DNA of 18,434 nt. Origin: Carex sylvatica. Its lineage: Eukaryota; Streptophyta; Magnoliopsida; Poales; Cyperaceae. The translations under genes and the position numbers were made by a program. Positions within the stretch are counted from its first letter, which is position 1. Each line of letters opens with the position of its first letter. Positions 1 through 12,500 of this stretch are shown here, piece after piece. A model generated the notes under the pieces. The model saw only the letters and a program-made list of their open reading frames with translations. It was not told the DNA's origin and did no database searches. The DNA lies in the NCBI GenBank assembly GCA_964058845.1, contig CAXKVR010000299.1, positions 1-18,434 of the forward strand, read 5' to 3'.

Positions 1-758
1 CACACACATCTACCAACTGTAAATAACAATCGGTGATAATGATTGTGCACATAACTAGAGGCCAAACTATCAAGGAATTTCTCAAAAAAATTATAAAATT
101 CACTACTATCATTTGGCGGTGCTGAATTTTCAATATCTTGATATAGTGTAAAACTAAAAAAAAACTGATTAAATCAAAATGTAGATCAAATGATACAAAT
201 CAGAACTAATTCATGACAAGAACTGGTCATGAAATTTTTGAAGCACAAGTTCTGAAGTAGTATTGTTGAGTTTTTTTTTTTTTTTTTATTGGTTGGCATA
301 AATATTGTTGAGTTACATTTATGATATATAGTTAAGAAAAATTTCTGTATATGAAGGAAAAATATATACATTGAATGAATTATGTAATTAATGACCTCCC
401 GGACAATTTTGAAATCCATATTGCTAGGTTGACAAGTACAAGAGCTGGAAGCAATTGTCAGAGTTTTATTTATTTATTTTATTTAAGAAAAGACTATCTG
501 TTTTTAGTACGCGGCCTAAATAAAAAGGTAATAAAAACCAGGCCCTTGTATATATAAATTGATTTAGCTAACTAATTAATTAGACGTGATTCTCTCAAAC
601 ATTTGATTTTGTTCTTTTTTATCTCTTTTGTTTGGTAATTATTTATCTAGATACTGATTTAAGACTTACAATTACGAAATAAAAGTCAGTCAATTAATCT
701 TCCTGACCTCTACAATTACAAAATTGTATCTATTACAATAGCTGGGAAAGGCTTGTAC
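1..758 (-). other. 5' part of intron A7-B7, non-coding
   Basis: It matches the A2-B2 and A3-B3 introns over most of its length (for example GATCAAATGATA at 184-195, 7638-7650 and 9653-9665). By that alignment the missing exon B7 should lie several hundred bases left of position 1. It contains an 18 nt T run near 271-288. No exon is seen. Confidence 0.65.
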
Positions 759-962
759 CTCAGTAGGCTTTCCTACAGTTCGGCCCCAATTGTTAATGCT
801 TTCCGTGATGCCATAACGTTCAAAATACACATTAAGACCTTGAATGGCATTGTCATGGTAGATGCAAATTTTAACAATGCGAGTAATGTCTGTAGGATCC
901 ATAACTTTCACATCCCCACCGGAACCACCAATTGGCCCCTTCTTTATTATAGGACCGATTGC
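759..962 (-). CDS. Jacalin domain 7, exon A7 (domain incomplete at window edge)
   Basis: Sixty-eight codons opening AIGPIIKKGPIGGSGG, with an intact glycine loop and ITRIVKICIYH. The second half is strongly changed: IDALTVYFE becomes IQGLNVYFE, and the WGGDGG loop becomes WGRTVGK, losing the glycines that pack beside the binding site. The acceptor is GTGCAG (not ATGCAG) and the donor is GAG|GTACAAG. The frame is open and the splice sites look usable, so it is a diverged exon, not a clear pseudogene. Confidence 0.85.
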
Positions 963-3900
963 CTGCACAAAGAGAACACAAATATATGCAGTACATTATA
1001 TATTAGAATGATATGTTAATTATAAGAACTGGAACTTAATCAAAATGTAGAAACAAAAGGTTAATGGATTTTGACATCAAGAAAACTCAAATTATAGAAA
1101 CAAAAACATTGTGCTAAATATGTGGAGGACAAATTATTATAGTTCTTATCATCAATGTAGATATAATTAATGCACTACAATAGGAGAGGAGGTCTATATT
1201 CGGTTTTGTTTCTATGGATTGCTATGTGTGGGCTAGAGCCACTGTGGGAAGCTTAACTTTCATATTTGACCCTAATAAACTTTATATGACCATACAGTGC
1301 ACGGTTGATTGTAAAAAATATTAACCTTACATGATTAATTACCTCATTTCACTTTTCCATTTGGTTTCCATTTAACCAAAATTTAAGCCAAACTTCAATG
1401 AATTATCTCAGCGATATAATAATGTGTTTTTATAAAAAGAGTATCAATAAAAAATGACTTAGATTTCTCTGTTATAAACTACCTATTTAGAAAATAATAG
1501 TGAATTTATTTTCTTGCTACCTAAATAAAAAAACCATTTATTTCAAGGGTTGTTCTTGTTTATTTAGGGCGACAATTGACACTTCTTATAAAATCAATTG
1601 CAATCCGTGTGAAATTGGTCGTGATCTTTGTCGTTAGACCTGAATAATCAACACAGAAACATCAAAGTAAATGAGCCGTGCGTGCAGATATGAACCAATA
1701 AGAGGGTACTCTCAAAGACCTTACAAAAATAAAAGGAAAATGGAAACCCTAGCTTCCTCTTTTTTGGGTACAGATTTTGACGAGGTTGTTTTTTATTCAT
1801 GCAGGGCAAATATAGCATGTACATGGCTGTTTTGAGCTTTATTGCAGTGCCTTGTATGAATAAAAAACAACCAGGTCAAAATGTGTAATAAAATCAATTT
1901 ACGCCAAACTAACATATGAACATAATCTCCATAAACAAACATAATGTGTAACCCACAGCTGCGACCCCCGAGCACCAACTTTCTTCTTAAAATATCCTTT
2001 GGAATGCAAAATTAAGTGTAATAAATTCAATTTACGCCAAACTAACATATGAACATAATTTACAGAAAAGGCCCGGAGGTCGATGAGAAAATTTAATATG
2101 TTTTGACTATATATGGTCTAGGAAAAGAATGATAGTTGTACCTACCTGGATATGACATCCAATAGCGTTGATATACTTTCCATGACGTGCATGAAAGCCA
2201 ATGATTTGACTGTGGGGAGCAGAGAATTCGAATGATTCCCCCTTTTCCGTGCCAAATGGTCCATAAATGTCAATATTTGTTTCTAGTAGAAGTGAACTCA
2301 CAGTAGGATCATCATGAAAGTTGTCGATGTAGCCTTTTACAGACTTAATGTACTCATATGGTTTAAGGTTGATCTACAAAAAAACCAAAAATCTAGTGAG
2401 AAAATGACATCTGTTTTACTAAAGCAGCAAAGGCTCATACCTCAGTCATGTTTCCACCATGTCCACCCCATTGGTCGGTGCATTCCATTGTGCCATTACG
2501 TTCAAAATACACAGTAAGAGCATCAATGACATAGCTATGGCGGACAGAAATTTTAACAATGCGAGTAATGTGTGTAGGATCTATATCTTTGACTAATTCG
2601 CCGGAACTACCGGCTGGCCCCTTCTTCATTATTGGACCGCTTGCCTGCATACAGAGCACACAAATAAATGTAGTACATTATATGTTAGAATGATATGTTA
2701 ATTGTAGAAAATAAACTCCTTCAAAATATAGAAACAAATGGTGAATGGATTTTTATCTCATGTAAAAAACATAAAAATTATAGCAACAAAAGCCATGTCC
2801 TCTATATGTGTAGACCAGATGAGTTATTATATAGTTCTTACCATCGATGTGGTACAATAGGGGAGAATTTTTATCTTCTGACTTTGTTTTTTTGGATTGC
2901 CGTGCATAACCTAGAGCCACCACATATCATTAAACATTGTGGGATGATACAAGTGTTAAACAGAAAAAAGAAGACAAATCCTTGATGGGATAATCAAGAT
3001 TCATCCCCAGAACTCCAAGATTTCTCTCAATCCCTATGTCAGCCCAGTTCTGATTCTACTATAGTGATATGGCTTAATTTTCTAAAGAAGGCAAGTATTA
3101 TTTTGGTAACTCACTGCCACCGCAAAGCACCGACATTCTTCATTTCTTCTTACAATACTCTTATTACCAATGCAAAATTATGAGTTATAAACTCAATTTA
3201 AGCCAAACTTACATATTAAATATAATTTATATCTGTATAATTAAAAGAAATGGCCCAGAGGACAAGAAAGAAATAAAAACAAGTTTCTTAGTAGTAAAGG
3301 AAAAAGTCATTTTGTACCTACCTGAACATAAACTCCAACTGCGTTGACATACTTTCCATGAAGTGCATGAAAGCCAATGATTTGACCGTGCAGAGCGGAG
3401 AGTTCGAATGATTGACCGTTTTCCTTGCCGTATGGTCCATAAATGGCCAAATTGGTTTTCATTACCAATGACATCACAACTTCATGGCCATTATAGTCAT
3501 CATTGTAGTAGCCTTTTACAGACGTAATATATTCGTTTTCTTTCAGATCAATCTACAAAATATTAAAACTTGTGACAACTTCATTCATGAACAAAATTGC
3601 ATGTTTGTCACTTGTAATGTTCATAGGTTAGTTATAAGTGCTTAACACTGGTTAATTATTCATTAGGAGATAAATTCTACAAGGAACAACAAAAAAGTTC
3701 ATATTGGCATTTCTGTAGATTGTTCTAAGAAATTAATACCTGTAACTCCTACCATGATTTTATCTTAAATATTGTTTCACTTGTGAAACTTTAGTTCATG
3801 CTGGCTTTTTTTTTTATTAAATACCTCATCAGTTGTGAAAGTCCTAACATAGGAATACATTGGAGTTATATTATCTGATTAATTGTGCCATCATTCCTGG

Positions 3901-6543
3901 AATGTTTACCTAAAAAAAAAGATTAATCTGGTATCCAAAGGAAATGTTCTCGAGTAATATAATATTAAGCCAACAAAAATTTAAATTGAAAGGATAATTT
4001 TGACACACATGGTTCCTAGTGCAATAAGATTTTTATGTCAATTGCTTTAGCCAACTAACTAGAATTGGTTCGCTCAACATTTTATTTTGTTCTTTATTAT
4101 TTCCTTTTTTGGTAATAATTTATCCAGATAAAAGCTAATTTAAAAATTATACTTATAAATTAAATGTCAGTGATTTGACCTTCATTGATTTTTACAATAA
4201 GAAAATGCCACCTATTACTAATTAAATCTACAAAAAGGCTCATACCTTAGTCACATTTCCTCCTCCTCCGCCCCATTGACCGGTGCATTCCATGATGCCA
4301 TTACGTTCAAAATAGACTATAAGAGCATCAATGACTTCGCTATGGTGGATACTAATTTTAACAATGCGAGTAATATTTTCTGCAGGATCCATATTTTTCA
4401 CTGACAAACCGGTACTACCGATTGGCCCCTTCTTTATAATAGGAGTGATAGACTACATACAGATAAAACAAATAATGGCACCACAGAATGATCAGTTAAT
4501 TATGAAAACGAAAACTTCAAAAAATATGAAAATAATAATTTAATATAATTTCATCTCTTGTAAAAAAAAAATAGCAACCATAGGTTTGCCCACTATATGT
4601 GTAGGATGAGTAATTATAGTTCTTATCAACATTGTAGGTTTAATTAATGCACTACAATAGGGGAAATTGTTTACGTTGGGCCTTGTTTCCATGGATAGCC
4701 TTGAGGTATTTCAAAAAAATAAAAATAAACTTACCTAGATGTCTAATTAGATCATTTTTTCAGTTTTCAAGTTGTTTTGCAATTAATCATAATTTACCAA
4801 GAAATTTAACGAACTATCTCAACAACAGAATCATTTATTTATTTTATTTTATTTTATAAATAAAAATGACTTAGATTTGTGGTTCTAACCATCTTAATAT
4901 TAGAAAATAAAGAAAATTCACTTTCTTAGTACGTAAATAAAATAAAATAAATTATTTCAAGAGTTGTCCATTAAAAAAAAAAACCGACGTTCCTCCTACA
5001 TGTTTGAATACCCTTGGCAATAACATCAATTTCAGCAAAATTTACATATAAACATAATTTATATATAATATGCAGAAAAGGCCCAGTCGACAATGAAGAT
5101 ATAGAAAAAATTCCAACGTAGTTTAGTAAAAATGTGAGAGTTGAACTTACCTGGACATAAACTCCAACAGCGTTGACATACTTTTCATAGCGTGCATGAA
5201 AGCCAATTATTTTACCATTGATAGCAGGAAATTCAAAGTATTCTCCTTCTTCCATGCCATACGGTCCATAAAAGGCCAAATTTGTTTCCAGCGTCAGTGC
5301 CATCACAACCTTATGGCCATTATGGTCATTAATGTAGCCTTTTACAAAAGTAACATATTCGTTTGTTTTAAATATGATCTACAAAACCAAACAAAGAGTG
5401 ACAAATTAATCTTTATGCTTGCATATAACTGTTTATTTGATAGCTTTTATTGTTTATAGGTAAGCTGTAAGTGATTACTAGTGCTTAATTATGAATTTGG
5501 GTCACAAATTTTACAAAGTAAAAGTTTATCAGTTGATATTCATTGATCTTTATGGTAAGAAAATGTTATTACTGAAGCTTTAGATAGCTCATACCTCAGC
5601 CATGGTGCCTCCATCTCCGCCCCATCGGTTGGTGCATTGTGGGGTGCCGTTACGTTCAAAATACACAGTCAGTGCATCAATCACATCGCTATGGTTGATA
5701 GTAATTTTAACAATGCGAGTAATGCCCATAGGATCCATATCTTTCAATGTCCCACGAGTAGCACCAAACGGCCCCTTCTTCATTATAGGTCTGGTTGCCT
5801 GCATACAGAGAACACAAATATATATAGTACATTACATATTAGAGTGATCTGCTAATTATGGAAACCGGTAGTTCTTCATAGATATAGAAACATGAAGTTA
5901 ATGGATTTTGACCTCATGTAAAAAAAGAAAAGAAAAAAAGAAAAGAAAAAAAGAAAAGAAAAGAAAACTTTGTTCTCAATATATGTAGGACAGGTTCTTA
6001 ACATTAGTGTAGATATAATTAATACAAATAGAGGAGAATGTTTATCTTCGGCTTTGTTTCTATGGATTGCCTTTAGTAAACTAGAGCCACCACATACCAG
6101 ATATATACTGTTGGATGTCTAACTTTTCATATTAGACCAAACAAACATTATATTTTCATGTAGTGCAAGGCTGAGTGCAAAGGCATAAAAGTTTGGGGTA
6201 TTTCAAAAATTATTGACCTCACTTAGATTTCTAATTAGCCCATTTTTTCACTTTTCCAATTGTTTCCAGCTAACCACAACTTAAGGTGAACTTGAACGGA
6301 TCATGTTTTTTTTCTTTTCAATTTGAACCAACATCTGAATCTGTTAAAATGGTTATTTAATCATCAAGATGAATTCCCAATTGGTGACTCTTTATAAACA
6401 AATTTGAATCCGTAGAAAATGCTTCTTTTAATCTGAGCCATCAGATCTGGATCAAAGCAAAACCATGATCTCCGTGGGCACAGATCTGAGCCAATCAGAG
6501 GCAGCTATGTGACAATATCTAATTCGGCTTCCAATACCCCCTC

Positions 6544-6585
<42 letters not shown>

Positions 6586-9500
6586 ACCTATGGTTTCTGT
6601 AATGGACCATATCTTCTGTTAGAACACAGCTGGAACTGCAAAAACACTGATTAGACAGTACCCTTGGCAATGCAAAGTTTTGAGTTATGAAGTCAATTTA
6701 TGTCAAACTTCCATATAGACAGTTAATATAAAAGTTACAGGAAAGACCTACAGGACAACAAAAAAAAATAGAAATAAAGTTTCAGACTAGATTAGCAAAA
6801 TCGTGATATTAGTTCCTACCTGGACATAAACTCCAACTGCGTTGACATAGATCCCATGGCGTGCATGAAAGCCAATGATTTTACCATGATGAGCAGGGAG
6901 TTCAAAAGATTTCCCTTTTTCTGTGCCGTATGGTCCATAAACAGCCAAATTGGTTTCCAATACCAGTGACATCACAACCTCTTGGCCATAATAGTCGTCA
7001 TTAATGTAGCCTTTTACATTTGTAATGTACTCGTTTGTTTCAAGATTGATCTACAAAACAATAAAACTTGTGAGAAAATTATTTTCTGCATGCACATAAT
7101 TGTTTGTTCGTCGGTTTTAATGTTCATAGGTAAGTTACTAGTGGTTAAAACTGGTTAATTATGCATTAGGAGACATTCTAGAAGTAAAAATAAAAAAAAG
7201 TTCATATTTCTTTTATGTATAGAAACTTAAGTACACTGTCCCGAGAAATTAATACTTGGTACTTACATCATGATTTTATCTTATTTGAGTTTTTCTTTTT
7301 ATTAAATGTTTCAGTTGAAAAACATTTAAATTCGAAGCCAATTTTGAAACAAAGAAGAGACCTAGTTGAATAAGTTTTTTATATTACAAGTTCACATGAG
7401 AAATTTATATTGAGTATTGACCCACATCTAGCTATTGACAACCAAAACTGGTGAATCAGAAAGAAAAGTGGATGTTGAGGTACCAGAATGTTAAAGATAA
7501 TGATTCCACGTATATCAAAAGGCCAAAATATCAATACACTCAAACTTTTTAAAAATCACTACAGTTAATTTCCGTTGTTGATTTTTCTGTATATTATTTT
7601 TTTGTAAAATTAAAAACCTTATTTACGTCCAAATTTAGATCTAATGATATAATCAGCACTATCTGTTTATGTTTCTGATTACAAATATAATTGAATTACC
7701 AAGAAGGGATCAAGAAACTTTTTAGCCGGAGTTCGGGAGTAGTATTGTTGAGTAAGCAAATATACAGGATTTGAATTAACTAAGGTACTCCCTCACAATT
7801 TTCAAATTGCTACGTGGTGACAAGTACAACAGCTGCGAACAATGCTCAGATTTTTGTTTGTTTAATTATTTTATTTAGGGAAAGGGCTCTCTGTTTTTAG
7901 TACCCGACCTAAATAAAAGGGTAATAAACACAGAACCCATGTATATATAACTTGCTTTAACCAACTATTTAGACATTCACTAAACATTTTCTTTTGTTCT
8001 TATTTTATTTCTTTTGTTCGGTATTAATTCATGCAGACGTTAATTTAATAAAATTAATTACAATATAAAAGACACAAATTTGATGTACATCAATGTTTAC
8101 AAAAATAAAATGTCACCTATTACTAAAGCTAAGGAAGGCTCATACCTCAGTCATGTCTCCTCCATCTCCGCCCCATCGGTCGGTGAATTGCGTGGTGCCA
8201 TTATGCTCAAAATGCACAGTAATAGAATCTATGACTTCGTCATGGTGGATAATAATTTTAGCAATACGAGTAATACCCATAATATCCATATTTTTTTCTT
8301 TCTCACCGTCACCACCAAATGGCCCCTTCTTTATTATAGGACCGGTTGCCTGCATACCAAGAATACAAATATAAGTAGTGCATTATATATAATTATAATA
8401 ATATGTTAATTATGGATACTCATTTCTTTTGAGTATCATCTGGTTCATATATTTTGGTAACCCACTGCTGCCATCGCAAACTACCAACTTTCTTCTTACA
8501 ATGCCCATAGAAAAGAAAAATTTACGAGATATAAAATCAATTTAATTCAAACTTGTCTATGAACATAATTTATATATAATTTTCAGAAATGCCCCGTGAA
8601 GAGAATAATGAAATGGAAAAAAAGTTTCAGAGTAATTTAGGAAAAACATGATAATTGTACTTACTTGGACATAAACTCCAACAGCATTGACATACTTTCC
8701 ATAGTATGCATAAAAGCCAATGATTTTACCACTGAGAGCGGAGAGCTCAAAAGATTTCCCCTTTTCCTTGCCGTATGGTCCATAAACGGCCAAATTGGTT
8801 TTCAGTGTTAGGGATGCCACAACCTTATGGCCATAATAGTTGTCATCGTAGTAGCCTTCTACATGCGTAATGTACTCATCTGTTTTAAGATTAATCTACA
8901 AAACCATCAAACTTGTGAGAAAGCATTATGCAAGAACATAACATGTTGTTGTTAGCTCTTAATTTTTCTACGTAAGTTACAAGAGATTACAACTGCTTAA
9001 TTATACATTACGCCACAAATTTTAAAAGGAAGAACCAAACAATTCATATTGGAATTTTTGTATAATTATGCATTATGACTGCTTGATTATACATTACACC
9101 GTAAAGTACACTATTCCAAAAAATTAAACCTGAGCTTACACCTTTATTTTACGTTATTATGTTGTTTATTTAGTGCTTCCGTTGTGAAAGCTTGTATCAG
9201 AGAAAGTCTTTGGAGAGATTATCTGAGTCATTCTGTCATGTTTGCCGAATGTTTGCCTAAAAAATATTGATCTTGCATTCAAAGAAGAGAAGTCCTTGAG
9301 TATATATTAAGCCAAAATAAACATTAAAATTGATGGGCAACTTTGAAACAAACAAGGGGTCCTATTACAATATGTCCGATTTATACATCACAAATATACA
9401 TGAGTAATTTATATGAGTAATTTATATTATAAATTTTAACAACATTTGAAAGGTCCACAACTGAGTATTGATCCTCATCGAGCTATAATCAACAAAATCT

Positions 9501-12500
9501 GGAGAATCAGAAAAGTCGATCATGAGCTTCCAGAATGCAAAAGATAATGATCATGAACTTTTTAAAAATATGTACTATCAAATTGCCGTAGCAGATTTTC
9601 AAGTATCTTGATATTTTGTCAAATAAAAAACTGATTTAAATGTAAATTTAGATCAAATGATACAAATCAGAACTAACAGTTTATGTTAATTTATGGAAAT
9701 AAAATTCTGATTGACAAGAATTGGCTATGAAGTTTTTGAAACCGGAGTTCTGGATTAGTATTATTAAGTGACTATTTATAATATATACTAGTTAAGGTAA
9801 CATTATTTCAATAAAAAAATATAGGCATTGCCTTAATTAAGGACTTCCCGCCCTGACAATTTTGACATCGACCTTTACATATGAAAATGCATATGAGATT
9901 TTTAACTAAAGCTGCAAAAGTCTTGTACCTCGGAAGCACCTCCTCCGTCTCCTCCCCATCGGTCGGTGCATTGTGTGGTGCCGCTACGTTGAAAATAAAC
10001 AATAAGGGAATCAATGACATCGCCATGGTTGATAGTAATTTTAACAATGCGAGTAATGTCGGTAGGATCCATATCTTTCTCAATCCCACCATCACCACCG
10101 AATGGCTCCTTCTTTATAATAGGACCGGTTGGCTGCATACAGAGAACACAATCACATGTAGTACATTATATGTTAGAATGATATGATAATTGTGGACACC
10201 GAATCTTCAAAAATATAGAAATGGAAGGTTTGGTTCATATATGGCCCAAACCTTGACATAAACGGAAGATTTGGTCTGAAAAATATATAGTAGTTTAGGA
10301 AAATGTGGAAGTAGCTACCTGAACATAAACTCCAATTGCGTTGACATACCTTCCATAGCGTGCATGAAAGCCAATGATTTGACCTTCATTAGCATTTAGT
10401 TCAAACATTTCCCCATTTTCCGTGCCATATGGTCCATAAATGCCCAAATTTGTTTCCAGTACCAGTGACATGACAACCTCGTGGCCATTGTAGTCGTCAC
10501 AGAAGTAGCCTTTTACATACATGATGTACTCGTTTTTTTCAAGCTCAATCTACAAAACCATAAAACTTGTGAGAAAATTACTTTACGGATGCACATAATT
10601 AACTATTTTTTCGTAACTTCTAATGTTCAAGGAACAAAAAAATATTTTCATATTGACAATTTTGTACAAACTATTACGTGCACTGTTCAAGAAATTCCTA
10701 CCTGTAACATACACCATGATTTTACCTTATTACCCCTTTTTTTATTTAATGCTATCTTCAGTTGTGAAAGCTCGTAACATAGAAAGAATTTGGAGATAGA
10801 TTATCTGATTAATTGTGCCATCTTTCTGGAATGTTTACAGAAAACAGATTGATCTGAGTTCCAAAGGAAATGTCCAGCAGTAATATATATTAAGCCAAAA
10901 TAAACATTAAAATTGATGGCCAATTTTTACACAAAGAAGGTTCCTAATGCAGTAAGATTTTGTAAGTCACAATTATACATGGGCAATTTATACTGGGGCA
11001 TATAAATAGGAAACATGTAACATCCCGTAATTTTTATAAATTCTTGTTAACTTATTTTTTTATTTATAATTATGAAAAATATGAAGGTTTGCAATATAAA
11101 AATTCCATCTTAATTTTTAAACAATAAAAAAAGAGAGACGTGGCACTATTGCCATGTGGCCTATGCATATGTTGTCTTCTGTTTTTACCGCCGTTGAAAC
11201 TCACTTACATATGATCAGTCTCTCGCTCAATCGGATTCGGATGAAAAAAAGGTAAAAATCCAACTAAAAGAAAGAGATTTTGATAAGAATAGAAGGAATT
11301 TTTCGATACAAAATTATGACATGATAACCCATTCGATTACGTCGTGTTGATTTAGTACCGTCATTGCAATCTGATTTGGATTTTGAAATTGAGCACTCTA
11401 AGGTAATCAGACTTCTCTATAATTTATCTTTTTAATTTGTACGGTTGAATTGGATACTTGAATTGGTATCAGATTATGCTACATATTTAACGAGATAGTA
11501 GGTCTAAAGTTCGAATTTGATTTATGAAATGTTATGATTGTGTGTTCTGAGAATGTGTGAAATGATATGATTGTGTGAAATGAGATGATATAGATATTGT
11601 GTGAATTATTTTATTGATAATTCAGATCCAGGTGCTATAATTGATTAAATATGTATGTATGAAATTGTGGTGGATTAATTGAGTCTATTTGAATAGTTGT
11701 TTAAATAACTCAATTATAGAGAAACTCATCGTTAAATTAAATAATCGATTACTGAGCTTTAATTATAGCTTATTTTGTATTGTTTATTTGTATTTTTTTA
11801 ATTTGCGATGTAGGTTGACAGGACGAAGGATGAATGCAAGAGTATCTCTCTTGTCACAATCATCGGCCTGGCGATAGAGTCGTGACAAAAATAAAATATT
11901 TAGAACATTTTTATTGTTATTTTTATTGGAAAATAAAATCAACTATAACTAAGACATGGAGGGAATTAGATTGAAACGATATAGTTAGTAATTGGCATCG
12001 TTAAATTATGTGGAGTTGTGATCTAAATATTATTTTTAATTATTGACCATCAAAGTACATACATAAAACAAATTACTTGCTCGGCTGTCTCCTCTTTTTA
12101 CATATAACAGCCAAAAAAAATTATTTCTGAAAATTATGTCATATATATATATGGCAAAAAGAAAAGTATAGTTATTATCCATGAGAGTATTCACGAGAAT
12201 ACCATCATTAATTATGAAGGACATTTACTCTTACATATAAAACAAATAAAACAAATTATTGTAATGAGGTAAATACAACAATTTTGTCAAATTGTAAATT
12301 AAGCAAAACTTCAAACTATTTTCATGAATATGTTGTATATATGGACAGATTATGGTAGATCTCTTAGGCACAGATTATTCCTTTCGGTGTCATTGTAGCA
12401 AGAGGAAATTATTCTTATTTCAAGTAATTAACTTAGGCAGGACCAGAGGTGAGTCTTGGGTACAACGAATAATGCATTTGCGAAATTGATCTGTAGTTTA

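Larger units (their letters stand above)
5799..6819 (-). other. Intron B3-A4 (1,021 bp) with promoter/first-exon relic
   Basis: On the minus strand TATATAT (6107-6101) is followed by a leader-like stretch and an ATG at 6004-6002, the same arrangement as before A1. Here the donor reads ATG|TTAAG, so it is broken. A block with CCAAT (about 6480-6500) also matches the region upstream of A1. The intron further holds a run of 39 C and an A/G-rich microsatellite. Confidence 0.6.

Noticed and set aside
186..557. Short frames at 186-419 and 375-557
   Set aside because: They lie in the intron segment that matches the A2-B2 and A3-B3 introns and have a low-complexity, lysine- and phenylalanine-rich composition typical of AT-rich non-coding DNA.
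753..1019. Plus-strand open frames over A7 and similar ones over A3, A4, A2 and A1 (8080-8409, 5602-5847, 5637-5855, 9881-10186, 15484-15672)
   Set aside because: They are antisense shadows of the conserved minus-strand A exons. Their mutual similarity comes from the duplicated exons, not from a second gene family.
5151..8895. Read-through of B exons into the intron as natural C termini
   Set aside because: Donors are strong (GTAAGT, GTAGGTAC) in every copy, and the B1-A2 and B2-A3 introns are short, so splicing onward is more likely. Kept only as an alternative for B3.
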